Part shown: positions 6,910-16,430 of the stretch, piece after piece
Layout of the letters: each line of letters opens with the position of its first letter
Position numbering within the stretch: the stretch's first letter is position 1
From: a virus
Virus record (IMG/VR): IMGVR_UViG_3300014838_000062
Location: 1-29,483 of that record
Length of the DNA stretch: 29,483 bases
Direction: 5' to 3' (one strand)
Made by a program: the position numbers and the translations under genes
Notes under the pieces: generated by a model
Database searches by the model: none
What the model saw: the letters and a program-made list of their open reading frames with translations, nothing else
What the model was told of the DNA's origin: nothing

Positions 6910-8704
6910 GTATAAAAGTCTTGATGAAGATCTAGACTGGCTTTCTGTAACTAGTTTTGTTAGTTATTTTAAACAACCTTTTGATCCTATTGAACAAGCT
7001 CAAAGATCTTCTAGAAATAAAAGATCTAAATGGTATGGAATGGATCCTATGGAAATACAGTATTACTGGAAAGCGGAAGGTGATAGAGCTTCTCTAATGG
7101 GTACCTGGTATCATTCCCAGAGAGAGAAAGATATTATGGAGTTTACTTCTATAGAAAGAAATGGAGTTACAGTTCCTATTATAAGACCTATCTATAAAGA
7201 AGATATTAAAATAGCTCCTGTACAAATTATTACTAATGGGGTTTATCCTGAGCATTTTGTTTACTTAAAATCAGCAGGACTATGTGGACAATCAGATAGA
7301 GTAGAAGTAGTAAATCACTCAGTGTCTATAAGTGATTATAAAGGATTAGATATAAATACTCCAATTCCAACAAGTGATGGATTTAAGTCTATGAATGATA
7401 TAATTGTTGGTGATAGAATATTTGATGGAAATGGAGAATTAACTACTGTAGATCATATATCAGATATTCATTATAATCCGTGTTATAAAATAACTTTTGA
7501 TACAAATGATCATCTCATATGTGATCATGAGCATAAGTGGGTAATAGCAGAAAGAAAATCCAAGAATGTATATATTGAAACAGAAAGAACAACAACTGAT
7601 ATTTATACTTCTTACCTAAATAAAGAATATATTAGAATTAAATGTTCATTAAGTTTGAATATTAAGGATAAAGAATTATTAATTGATCCTTATGTATTAG
7701 GCGTATGGTTAGGTGATGGATCAAGCAGTACAGGTCATCTTACTAATATGAATGAGCAAATATGGAAAGAAATAGAGAATAGGGGTTATATAATAGGAAG
7801 AGATACTTCTAATGGAGGAAGTGGAAAAGCTCAAGGAAGAACTATATTTGGACTGAGAGCAAAATTAAAAAAATTAAATCTACTTAATAATAAACATATA
7901 CCAGATATTTATATAAGATCATCACATCAACAACGACTTGACCTACTTAGAGGATTCATGGATACAGACGGTTATTATAATAGATCAAGAAATAGGTGTG
8001 TAATGGCAACTACTAAGTTATGGCAGGCAGAAGCAATAATGTCTTTGGTATCTAGTCTAGGAGGTAAACCTACTCTACTAAAAACAATAGTATCTGGATT
8101 TGGAAAAATTAATATTCCAGCTTATAATGTAACATTTAAAAGTATAGTAGAAAATCCATTCCTGTGTAGGAATAAGGACTACTTAATGGCTGCTACAGGA
8201 CATAATGAAAAAGCTATCTATAGATATATTAAAAAAATCGAAAGAGTAAATACAGTACCTACTAAATGCCTATCAGTTGATAGTTCTACTCATACCTATT
8301 TAGCAGGACCATCTTATATAAAAACTCATAATACAAATAAAGAACTAAGGCTTACTGGCTATACTAACTGGGAAGGAGTAACTACTATGATGAACTATCC
8401 AGTTGATCATCTTCCAGACTGTCACCTTACTCATTATGCTCTACAGTTAAGTTTGTATCTTTATATGATTTTAAAACATAATCATGAGCTAAGTCCAGGA
8501 AAACTATCTATAGAACATGTAATCTTTGAGGAAGAAGCTAAAGATGAACATGGATATCCTGTATATAAGAAAGATGCTCTAGGTAACTTTATAGTAAAAG
8601 AAGTAAAAGTATATGAAGTACCCTTTTATAAAACAGAGGTTATATCAATGATAAATTATCTAAGGGATAATAGAGACCTAATTAAAGCTAAGAAAAAACC
8701 ATGA
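6878..8704 (+). CDS. PD-(D/E)XK nuclease (RecB/Cas4-like) interrupted by a class 3 intein
   Basis: The 608-residue precursor splits into a 278-residue nuclease and a 330-residue intein. The nuclease opens with FKEKNHEYKSLDEDLDWLSV. It then shows GTWYHSQRE (RecB-type His motif), GQSDRVE with D140, and SISDYK with D153 and K155. After the intein it resumes at TNKELRL and continues with YALQLSLYLYMI, the QxxxY motif of RecB-family nucleases. Joined, the core reads SDYKTNKEL, a typical active-site strand. The intein thus separates the catalytic D-x-K from the following Thr, so the enzyme should be inactive until spliced. The ATG at 6878 overlaps the previous gene by 32 nt, and its stop overlaps the next start (ATGA). 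Likely role: phage DNA processing near packaging. Confidence 0.85.
   Translation: MILTFKEKNHEYKSLDEDLDWLSVTSFVSYFKQPFDPIEQAQRSSRNKRSKWYGMDPMEIQYYWKAEGDRASLMGTWYHSQREKDIMEFTSIERNGVTVPIIRPIYKEDIKIAPVQIITNGVYPEHFVYLKSAGLCGQSDRVEVVNHSVSISDYKGLDINTPIPTSDGFKSMNDIIVGDRIFDGNGELTTVDHISDIHYNPCYKITFDTNDHLICDHEHKWVIAERKSKNVYIETERTTTDIYTSYLNKEYIRIKCSLSLNIKDKELLIDPYVLGVWLGDGSSSTGHLTNMNEQIWKEIENRGYIIGRDTSNGGSGKAQGRTIFGLRAKLKKLNLLNNKHIPDIYIRSSHQQRLDLLRGFMDTDGYYNRSRNRCVMATTKLWQAEAIMSLVSSLGGKPTLLKTIVSGFGKINIPAYNVTFKSIVENPFLCRNKDYLMAATGHNEKAIYRYIKKIERVNTVPTKCLSVDSSTHTYLAGPSYIKTHNTNKELRLTGYTNWEGVTTMMNYPVDHLPDCHLTHYALQLSLYLYMILKHNHELSPGKLSIEHVIFEEEAKDEHGYPVYKKDALGNFIVKEVKVYEVPFYKTEVISMINYLRDNRDLIKAKKKP
7343..8332 (+). 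mobile_element. Class 3 intein with LAGLIDADG endonuclease (nuclease gene)
   Basis: Residues 156-485 of the precursor. Residue 1 is Gly (GLDINTPIPT), so the usual N-terminal Cys or Ser is absent. The Trp-Cys-Thr set of class 3 inteins is present: HKW in block B (His64, Trp66), CLSVDSSTHTYLAG in block F (Cys309) and KTHN at the C-terminus (Thr328, His329, Asn330), with Thr as the +1 residue. The insert carries a two-motif LAGLIDADG endonuclease: VLGVWLGDG near intein residue 118-126 and LLRGFMDTDG near 201-210, both with acidic catalytic positions. The element should splice itself out and be capable of homing. Confidence 0.85.
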
Positions 8705-9219
8705 TTGTAAATCTCTTTGATATAGAAAATGGAGTTGTTATACCTAGTATGCATGTATATACTCTTAAGACTTTAAAAAATATAATAGATGATTACCCTA
8801 CTAATTATATGAAAGTTTATGAGTATGTATTTTATATGACCTGTCCAGATCCTGATATGAATCCATTCTTTCATTATCCTGAGGAAGATAAAGAGCATAC
8901 TATTCTAAAAGAAATACAAGCTGATTTTTCTACAGAAGATACCAAAATTATAGATGCAATATCTTTCTGTAAAAAACTTTATGAGACACCAACAGCAAGA
9001 GCTTACTGGGGAATAAAAGCTATGCTGGATAAGCTAGCTACTTATATGAGTAATACTTCTATTTCTGCAGGTAGAGATGGTAATGGGCCTTTCTTATTAA
9101 GTGCAGCTAAACAGTTCCAGGATATAAGAGAGTCTTTTAAGGGAGCCTATAAAGATCTTATGGATGAGCAGAAGACTACTACAAGAGGGGGTGCTCATAC
9201 CGCATACGATGCTAAGTGA
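8701..9219 (+). CDS. Conserved crAss-like protein next to terminase (possible small terminase subunit)
   Basis: A 172-residue protein starting MIVNLFDIENGVVIPSMHVYTL. It has an alpha/beta N-terminus with aromatic-rich segments (YEYVFYMTCPDPDMNPFFHYP) and a helical C-terminal half (ISFCKKLYE...ARAYWGIKAMLDKLA) followed by a polar, probably flexible tail. It overlaps the nuclease by 4 nt and the terminase by 4 nt (AAGTGAGTG), so stoichiometric translation is likely. Position just before the large terminase is where many phages encode the small subunit, but I see no clear HTH and the assignment is only a guess from context. Confidence 0.6.
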   Translation: MIVNLFDIENGVVIPSMHVYTLKTLKNIIDDYPTNYMKVYEYVFYMTCPDPDMNPFFHYPEEDKEHTILKEIQADFSTEDTKIIDAISFCKKLYETPTARAYWGIKAMLDKLATYMSNTSISAGRDGNGPFLLSAAKQFQDIRESFKGAYKDLMDEQKTTTRGGAHTAYDAK

Positions 9220-12200
9220 GTGAAGATAGCTACATAACTATTCCAGTATGGGATAAAGGTATTTGGACTCATCAGTCCTTTAAAACTATTGAAGACTTTA
9301 GATGGTTTTTAATTCCCCTACTAAAAGAACCAGGAAAGTACAATTTTGATGAGACATCCAGGATCTTTAATGAGCAAGCTAGAATATGGAATAAAACAAA
9401 AGTATACTGCATAGCTCCCTTTAATAGTAAAGATTATATTACTTACTGGGATGATCAAAAGGAGAGATGTAGATTTGGAGTAATCTTTAAGAGTGAAAAA
9501 GATCTCTGGTATATACCAAGAGATTACTACATGTGGTTGAACTTCTTACCTATTTATGATAAAGAGCAAGCTAGGTATGATTTTCCAAAAGTTAGGGATG
9601 CACAGTATCATATGGCACTCTATGAACACTTAGCAGAGTTACACTATTTACATGTTGCAGTTCTAAAGAAAAGACAGATAGCTTCTGAACAACCTCATTC
9701 AGAACCAATTCTTACAATAGATGGATGGAGAACCATGGGAGATATTGAGATAGGAGATCTATTATGGAATCCAGATGGTACTCTAACAAAGGTCTTAAAT
9801 AAAACTAATAATGGAGTTTCTGAAGTTTACCAATTTGACTTTATAGATGGTAGATCAACTAGATGTGGAATAGATCATAATTGGCTAGTATATGATAGAG
9901 TTCTTAAAAAAGAAAAAGTAATAAATACAAGAGAGTTATTAAAGTTTGGATTATTTAGTTATACAAATGCACCAACTAGATCAGGAAAAAAGGAATATAA
10001 GTCATATAGATATGCCATAAAATATACTAATCCAATAAGCTTTCTTGGAAGTTCTAAGTTAGAAATAAACCCTTATCTACTAGGTTGCTTAATTGGAGAT
10101 GGTAGTATTAAGGGAAATACTGTACAAATAACATCTATGGATATTGAATTAGTAAATTATGTAAAAGATATAGTAGGTTCTGATTATAATGTAATTAGAA
10201 ACTTTACAAAGGGTAAAGCATCAAGGTATGGGATTACTTATAAAAAGAGATTTTCTAAAGAGTGTAAGAAGTATTATAATGGTCAATATGGTTGTAATCC
10301 TATTTCCAGGTCTCTTTTAGAAATAGGATTAAAGAATAAAATTTGTACAGATAAATTTATTCCCCAAGTATATTTAGAATCTACTATTCAAGATAGACTG
10401 GACTTACTTAGAGGATTGATGGATACAGATGGTTATATAAATAGTACAGGAAAAGATATTCATTACACTACTGTTAGTGAACAACTAGCCAAAGATGTAG
10501 CTTATTTAACTAGAAGCTTAAGTATTAAAACAGTAATAGATAAAAAATCAAAAGCTAAGAGTAGTTATAGTGACTACTATAGAGTGCGATTATCTGGACA
10601 TATTCCTTTTAATATTTTTAAACTCACTAGAAAAGCTAATAGATTTAAGAAAAGAAAAGATAGTTTTCCTTTATGTCCTATTATAAATATCACAAAACTA
10701 GACTATTTAGAAGAATCCTCTTGTATAGTAGTAGACAATCCTAATCAATTATATATTACTAAAGATTTTATAGTTACTCATAATAGTTACTTTCATGCTG
10801 CTAAACTTATTAACCAGATCTGGTTTGAAGAAGGACCTACTATGAAAATGGGTGCTTCTCACAAAGACTATATTAATGAGAAGGGAACCTGGAAGTTTCT
10901 AAATGAGTATAGAAGCTTCCTAGATGAGCACACTGCCTGGTATAGACCTATGAATCCAGGAAAAGTAATGATGTGGCAACAGCAGATAGAAATAACCAAG
11001 AGTAATAGAAAGTCACTTAAAGGTAATAAAGGAACTATACAAGGACTAACATTTGATAAAGATGCAACTAATGGTGTAGGTGGACCAGTAAAATACTTCT
11101 TTCATGAGGAAGCTGGAATAGCACCTAAGATGGATACTACCTATGAGTTCTTATTACCTTCTGTAAAGTCTGGACATATTACAACTGGTATGTTCATTGC
11201 AGCAGGATCTGTAGGAGATTTAGATCAATGTGAACCTCTTAAGAAATTTATATTGTATCCTGAGGTAAATTCTATCTATGCAGTAGAGACAGATCTTCTA
11301 GATGATAAGGGTACAATAGGAACAGCTGGACTCTTTATACCAGAGCAGTGGTCCATGCCTCCTTATATAGATCAGTATGGTAATTCTCTAGTAGAAGAAG
11401 CTGTTAAAGCTATAGATGAGGAAAGACTAAAGTGGAAGAAAGAATTAACTCCTGATATTTATCAACTTAGAATATCGCAACATCCTAAGAATATTGCTGA
11501 AGCATTTGCCTTTAGAAAAGCATCTGTATTTCCTACTAATCTATTAATGGCTCAGCAAAGAAGGATCCAGGAGAAAGAATATGGCTATGAGTTTCTAGAA
11601 CTAGATTATGATACTAAAGGTAAAGTAGAATCTAAGTCGTCCAATAGACTTCCTATTAATGAGTTTCCTATATCCTCTAAGACAGAAGATAAGAAGGGAG
11701 TTCTAGTAGTTTGGGAAAGACCAGTTCCTGATCCGGACTTTGGAATGTATTATGCATCTATAGATCCAGTGAGTGAGGGAAGGACAACTACGAGTGACTC
11801 TCTTGTATCTATTATAGTATATAAAAACCCAGTAGAAGTAACTAAGATAACTCCAGATGGTCCAGAGACTTCTATAGAAAGAGACAAGATAGTAGCTACC
11901 TGGTGTGGTAGATATGATGATATTAAACACACTCATGAGAAGCTAGAAAAGATAGTAGAGTGGTATAATGCATGGACAGTAGTAGAAAATAACATCTCTC
12001 TATTTATTCAGCATATGATCTCTAAGAAAAAACAAAGATATCTAGTACCTAAGAACCAGATGTTATTCTTAAAGGACATAGGATCTAATACTAATGTTTT
12101 TCAAGAATATGGCTGGAAAAACACAGGTACTCTCTTTAAGTCTCACTTATTAAGTTATGCTATTGAGTTCCTCAAAGAAGAGTTAGATATAGCAACTAAG

Positions 12201-12518
12201 CCAGATGGAACTATAGTAAAAACCACATATGGCGTAGAGAGAATCCCAGATCCTATGCTAATAGTAGAAATGCTAGCTTATGAAGAGGGACTTAACGTAG
12301 ATAGATTAGTTTCTTTTTGTGCACTTGTAGCTTTTGCTAAAGTTCAGCAGGCAAACAGAGGCTTAAGAAAAAGAGTAATAGAAAGTAAGGAAAACTTGCA
12401 AAAGAACAAAGATCTTTATAAATTGTCCAAGGGAATGTTTACTCATATGGGAGTTCATTCTAAGAAGACAGATCCTATGTATAAGATTAACAGGAGTCCT
12501 TTTAAGAATATTAAATAA
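9216..12518 (+). CDS. terL: Large terminase subunit, interrupted by a class 3 intein
   Basis: ATP-driven DNA packaging motor and headful nuclease. The 1100-residue precursor comprises N-extein 1-157, intein about 158-523 and C-extein 524-1100, giving a mature protein near 734 residues. Motifs: LKKRQIAS joined to SYFHAAKL forms the deviant Walker A loop; YFFHEEAG (E631, E632) is the Walker B strand; YYASIDP (D850), VVENN (E924) and VDRLVSF (D1029) are the three acidic positions of the RNase H-like nuclease domain. The start codon is GTG at 9216 (GTGAGTGAAGAT), overlapping the previous gene by 4 nt. Packaging function depends on intein removal because the insert lies inside the ATP-binding loop. 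Confidence 0.92.
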   Translation: MSEDSYITIPVWDKGIWTHQSFKTIEDFRWFLIPLLKEPGKYNFDETSRIFNEQARIWNKTKVYCIAPFNSKDYITYWDDQKERCRFGVIFKSEKDLWYIPRDYYMWLNFLPIYDKEQARYDFPKVRDAQYHMALYEHLAELHYLHVAVLKKRQIASEQPHSEPILTIDGWRTMGDIEIGDLLWNPDGTLTKVLNKTNNGVSEVYQFDFIDGRSTRCGIDHNWLVYDRVLKKEKVINTRELLKFGLFSYTNAPTRSGKKEYKSYRYAIKYTNPISFLGSSKLEINPYLLGCLIGDGSIKGNTVQITSMDIELVNYVKDIVGSDYNVIRNFTKGKASRYGITYKKRFSKECKKYYNGQYGCNPISRSLLEIGLKNKICTDKFIPQVYLESTIQDRLDLLRGLMDTDGYINSTGKDIHYTTVSEQLAKDVAYLTRSLSIKTVIDKKSKAKSSYSDYYRVRLSGHIPFNIFKLTRKANRFKKRKDSFPLCPIINITKLDYLEESSCIVVDNPNQLYITKDFIVTHNSYFHAAKLINQIWFEEGPTMKMGASHKDYINEKGTWKFLNEYRSFLDEHTAWYRPMNPGKVMMWQQQIEITKSNRKSLKGNKGTIQGLTFDKDATNGVGGPVKYFFHEEAGIAPKMDTTYEFLLPSVKSGHITTGMFIAAGSVGDLDQCEPLKKFILYPEVNSIYAVETDLLDDKGTIGTAGLFIPEQWSMPPYIDQYGNSLVEEAVKAIDEERLKWKKELTPDIYQLRISQHPKNIAEAFAFRKASVFPTNLLMAQQRRIQEKEYGYEFLELDYDTKGKVESKSSNRLPINEFPISSKTEDKKGVLVVWERPVPDPDFGMYYASIDPVSEGRTTTSDSLVSIIVYKNPVEVTKITPDGPETSIERDKIVATWCGRYDDIKHTHEKLEKIVEWYNAWTVVENNISLFIQHMISKKKQRYLVPKNQMLFLKDIGSNTNVFQEYGWKNTGTLFKSHLLSYAIEFLKEELDIATKPDGTIVKTTYGVERIPDPMLIVEMLAYEEGLNVDRLVSFCALVAFAKVQQANRGLRKRVIESKENLQKNKDLYKLSKGMFTHMGVHSKKTDPMYKINRSPFKNIK
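9687..10784 (+). mobile_element. Class 3 intein with LAGLIDADG endonuclease (terminase gene)
   Basis: About 366 residues. Aligned with the nuclease-gene intein, residue 1 is Glu (EQPHSEPILTIDGW); a Ser1 start at 9684 is the alternative. The class 3 Trp-Cys-Thr set is present: DHNW in block B (His64, Trp66, the same numbering as in the other intein), CIVVDNPNQLYIT in block F (Cys346) and VTHN at the end (Thr364), with Ser at +1. LAGLIDADG motifs are LLGCLIGDG and LLRGLMDTDG. The two inteins share layout but differ widely in sequence between motifs, so they are relatives rather than a recent duplication. Confidence 0.82.
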
Positions 12519-12523
12519 TCAAT

Positions 12524-12952
12524 ATGGAACTAATACCAGATAAAGATGATCACTTTCATATGGAAGATATTGAAAGAAGGATTAAAGAATTACAAAAAGA
12601 ACATGGGCTATTTATACCTAGAATAGTAGAACTATTAGATCCTGAGAATATTACTAAGGGAATAAACGGGTCTAAGTTTAGAATTAAACTAGATGATCCG
12701 ACATTTAGTTATGGTGATGTTATCACTTATGATAAGTATCATGGTGCTGAGATGTATGTAACAATAGATCCTATTATAGATACAGGAGATGGATTTGTAT
12801 ATACAGTTCAATTAGTAAATAATCCTGATCATAAGTTTATAGATAACAAATACATTCAAGATGGTACATGGATAATGAGAAAAGGACCCCTAGCTACGGG
12901 ACCTGATAGTTATAGTAAGAGAGAACCAATAGTAATAAAACAAGCCATCTAA
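12524..12952 (+). CDS. Stand-alone paralog of a major-capsid-protein domain
   Basis: A 142-residue protein. Residues 34-121 align with residues 90-177 of the major capsid protein encoded at 17942; by hand I count about 49 identities in 88 positions, including DKY.G.EMYVT, GDGF.YTVQLVNN and the final RKG. Upstream it has a different, charged helical N-terminus (MEDIERRIKELQKEHGLF), and downstream only about 20 residues. The capsid segment that it copies follows the N-terminal arm and probably forms part of the E-loop or an inserted domain. It might act as a minor capsid, vertex, portal-adaptor or assembly factor. It lies 6 nt after the terminase gene and just before the portal region. Confidence 0.75.
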   Translation: MELIPDKDDHFHMEDIERRIKELQKEHGLFIPRIVELLDPENITKGINGSKFRIKLDDPTFSYGDVITYDKYHGAEMYVTIDPIIDTGDGFVYTVQLVNNPDHKFIDNKYIQDGTWIMRKGPLATGPDSYSKREPIVIKQAI

Positions 12953-13287
12953 TGGCATATGTATACAGGCATATTAGGTTAGACAAGAATGAGCCTTTCT
13001 ATATTGGAATAGGTTCAGAAGAATTCAAAAAATATTTATCAGAAATTAACTCTGGATCTAAACATCCTAGATATGGTAAGTCAGTATCTCAAGAGACAAG
13101 AGATAGGTTATCAGTAGCTATTAGTAAAGCTTATAATCCAAGATCTAGAAAAGTTATAGATACCAGTACTGGTAAACAATATAAGTGTATCTTAGATGCA
13201 GTACAAGATAGTATATACCAATATGGTACACTATATAGGAAATTAATGGGAACTACAGTAAATAACACTACCTTTAAGTTAACTTAA
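12952..13287 (+). CDS. Degenerate GIY-YIG homing protein with NUMOD repeats
   Basis: A 111-residue protein. Residues 1-22 (YVYRHIRL...PFYIGIG) match the start of a GIY-YIG nuclease domain, but the catalytic Arg and Glu region is missing. Residues 33-55 (KHPRYGKSVSQETRDRLS) match NUMOD3, and residues 64-99 (KVIDTSTGKQYKCILDA...) match NUMOD1. It therefore keeps DNA-binding modules and has lost most of the nuclease core, presumably by internal deletion. It overlaps the previous stop (TAATGG) and ends 10 nt before the portal start. It may be the relic of the endonuclease that once mobilised the adjacent intron. Confidence 0.75.
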   Translation: MAYVYRHIRLDKNEPFYIGIGSEEFKKYLSEINSGSKHPRYGKSVSQETRDRLSVAISKAYNPRSRKVIDTSTGKQYKCILDAVQDSIYQYGTLYRKLMGTTVNNTTFKLT

Positions 13288-13297
13288 ATTATAAACT

Positions 13298-16200
13298 ATG
13301 GAAGTATTTAATGCTATGCAGATGGTCAAAGGGGCTAAATCTGATGGTAATCGTTTAGGTGAATAACTTGCCGTTCTAGCTAGTAATATCTAGAAGTATA
13401 ATTGGACAAAAACGGGGAAGGCTGTAATGCCAATCCCGTGCTAATACTACAAATTACGTAAGGTTGTAGTACAGTGTAGAGCATAGTAGGTGAATAAATA
13501 TAATCCTACCAAGAGTGTCCAACATCCTTATAGGATGAAAATATATGCCGAGCTTGTAAGAAATAAAATTACAAGAATCAAGGGATAAAAAGCCTTTGAG
13601 ATAACAAGACTGACGTTAATACAGCCCATCCAATTCATACCTAGAGAGAAGAAAGATGAGCAGTGGGTAGCGTGGAATATTGATTGGCAAGAATGGCAAG
13701 GACTTAAACAGCTTAGGAGAAATGCCAGAAGGCTAATGAAGAACTATAAGTTAGCTAAGGGCATTATAGACAAGACTGACTATGTAGTAGAAGAAAACAA
13801 TGAGTATGCCTCCCTAATAGAGACTCTTACTAAAGAAGACTCAGGAGCCCTGGAGTTAAAGTTTTATCCTATTATTCCTAATGTTATCAATACAATGGTA
13901 GCTGAGTTTGCTAAGAGATCATCCTGTATGAACTTTAGAACAGTAGATGAGACCTCTTATAATGAAGAACTTGAGCTTAAAAGACAACAACTAGAAGATG
14001 CTTTAATATCTGATGCAGAAAATAGACTAGCTATTAAGCTTCAAGAGTCAGGTGCAGACCCTAACTCTCCAGAGTTTAAACAACAGATGGATCCTCAGAA
14101 TATTAAATCTCTACCTGAGATACAGGAGTTCTTTACTAAGTCTTATAGAAATGTCCCAGAAGAATGGGCTCAGCATCAGTATAAGGTTGACCAGGAGAGG
14201 TTTGGAATGGAAGAGCTTGAGGAAAGAGGTTTTAGAGATAGCTTAATTACAGACAGAGAGTTCTGGCATTTTAAGATGATGGAGGATGACTATGAAGTAG
14301 AACTCTGGAATCCAGTATTAACTTTCTATCATAAGTCTCCTGAGACAAGATATATCTCCCAAGGTAATGCTGTGGGTAAGATAGAAATGATGACAGTAGC
14401 TGATGTTATAGATAAGTATGGCTGGATTATGACAGAGGATCAACTTAAATCTCTTGAAGCTATTTATCCAGTAAGATCTGCAGGGATGGCAGTACAGGGT
14501 TTCCAGAATGATGGAAGTTACTATGACCCAACTAGATCTCATGAATGGAATACTAATATGCCATCACTAGGATGGAGACAGTATGCTTCTATGTGGGATA
14601 ATATGCAGGTAGGAGGAGACATAGTAAACTGGATTACAAGTGAGTCAGAAGATTACTTTGATCTAGGAACTACTTATTTACTAAGAGTAACTACTGCTTA
14701 TTGGAAGTCTCAGCGTAAGGTAGGACATCTAACTAAAATAGATGAGAATGGTTCAGCTACTCAGAATATTGTAGATGAATCTTATGATGTAACAGATAAG
14801 CCTGAGTATAATACTATACTAATTAAACGCAAGGATAAGTATAATCTAGTCTTTGGTGAGCACATTGACTGGATCTGGATTAATGAAACAATGGGTGGAG
14901 TAAAAGTAGGACCTAATAGACCTAGCTTCTGGGGTATGCCTAACTCAGGTGGAGTAACACCGATGTATTTAGGTATTAATAAAAATACTCCAGGTAGAGT
15001 TCCTTTTCAATTTAAAGGAGATGATAATCTATATGGCTGTAAACTTCCAGTAGAAGGATCTGTCTTCTCAGATAGAAATACAAGATCTACTGCTTTAGTA
15101 GATTTAATGAAACCTTATCAAATAGGATTTAATATAGTTAATAATCAGATAGCTGATATTCTAATAGATGAGCTAGGTACAGTTATCATGCTTGATCAGA
15201 ATGCTCTTCCAAGACATTCTTTAGGAGAAGACTGGGGAAAGAATAATATGGCTAAAGCATATGTAGCCATGAAAACATTTCAGATGTTACCCTTAGATAC
15301 TTCTATTACTAATACAGAGAATGCTATATCTAATACCCATTTCCAGAAACTAGATATGGAGCAGACTAATAGACTTCTATCTAGGATTAAGTTAGGTGAG
15401 TATTTTAAACAACAAGCATTTGAAACTATAGGAATTACCCCACAGAGAATGGGAGCACAGCTTGAGCAGGCAACTGCAACTGGTGCTAATATTGCAATAG
15501 CAACTTCTTATGCACAGACAGAGATGTATTTCATACAACATTCTGATTACTTAATGCCAAGAGTACATCAGATGAGAACAGACCTAGCACAGTACTATCA
15601 GAGTAAAGCTCCCTCCAAGAGACTTCAGTATATCACTACTATGGATGAGAGAAAGAACTTTGAGATTAATGGTACTGACTTAATGCTAAGAGATATCAAT
15701 GTATTCCCAGTAACAGGAGCTAATGTAAGAAATATAGTTGATCAACTTAAACAACTTGCTCTTAAGAGTAATAGTAATGGCACATCTATCTATGATCTTG
15801 CTAGTATTATTAAGTCTGATAACCTTGCTGACATAGATCAGATATTAAAAGACACTGTAGAGAAGCAAGAGAAGCAAAGACAGGATGAACAGCAGCATGA
15901 AGCTGATCTACAGAAGCAACAACAAGATGCAGAGTTACAGAAGCAGAGAGAAGCAGATGCATTTAAAGCAGACCAGAATGAGAAAGATAGACAGTCTCAT
16001 ATCCTGGAAGCTGAAATTAGAGCTGCAGGATATATGGGTATGAAGGACTTCAATGATAATAAACAGTCTGATTATCTTGATGGACTTAAGACTATTCAAC
16101 AAGGTCAACTTTATCAAGGTCAGATGTCTATAGCACAACAGAAGGCTGACCATGCAGAGCAAGCTCACCAGGACAAGATGGACCTGGGAAGAGAGAAGCT

Positions 16201-16336
16201 TATTGCAGAAAAGGATAGAGCTGATAAGAATGTTCTAATTGCCAGAACTAATACTACAGCATCTGAGATAGCTGCTAAGAGGAAACATGAGCTGGATAAG
16301 AAGAAGTTAAGCATTTCTAAGAAGAAGAAAAAGTAG
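13298..16336 (+). CDS. Portal protein, split by a group I intron
   Basis: Exon 1 is 13298-13360 and exon 2 is 13625-16336; joined they encode about 924 residues. Exon 1 begins MEVFNAMQMVKGAKSDGN; the junction reads RLG then PIQFIPREKK, in frame. Without splicing, exon 1 stops at TAA 13364. Exon 2 continues with QWVAWNIDWQEWQGL and NYKLAKGIIDKTDY, the conserved N-terminal pattern of crAss-like portals, so the ATG at 13736 is internal. The body is a large alpha/beta portal. The last 180 residues are a highly charged Gln/Glu/Lys coiled-coil tail ending KKKKK. Role: the dodecameric ring through which DNA is packaged. The gene follows the terminase and precedes the scaffold-like protein. Confidence 0.88.
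13361..13624 (+). ncRNA. Group IA self-splicing intron (264 nt) in the portal gene
   Basis: The 5' site follows U13360 and the 3' end is G13624. Helices I can draw: P1 13358-13362/13368-13372 with a U-G pair at the splice site; P2 13374-13379/13390-13395; P3 13402-13407/13517-13522; P4 13412-13416/13435-13439; P5 13420-13422/13429-13431; P6 13445-13452/13464-13471; P7 13481-13485/13544-13548; a P7.1/7.2 hairpin 13486-13490/13505-13509; P8 13523-13527/13533-13537; P9-type hairpins 13553-13559/13569-13575 and 13580-13583/13593-13596. The AATCCCGTGCTAA element and the AUAUAUGCC P7 strand match the T4 td-type core. No endonuclease gene lies inside it. Confidence 0.88.
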
Positions 16337-16405
16337 TTATAGCTATATAATACATGAAACTATTTTCTAATGTTAAATCTTATAAGTTTAACTCTATCTT
16401 TGTTT

Positions 16406-16418
16406 AAACCAACAAGCA
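16406..16418 (+). repeat. A/C-rich leader, copy 2 (AAACCAACAAGCA)
   Basis: Identical to 5411-5423. It lies 12 nt before the ATG at 16431. A TATCTTTG sequence at 16395-16402, just upstream, matches the Bacteroidota -7 element, but no -33 partner is visible. Confidence 0.5.
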
Positions 16419-16430
16419 AAAACTAATACT

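Noticed and set aside
13364-13735. Portal gene read as disrupted by a stop at 13364
   Set aside because: The sequence between 13361 and 13624 folds as a group I intron and the exons join in frame.
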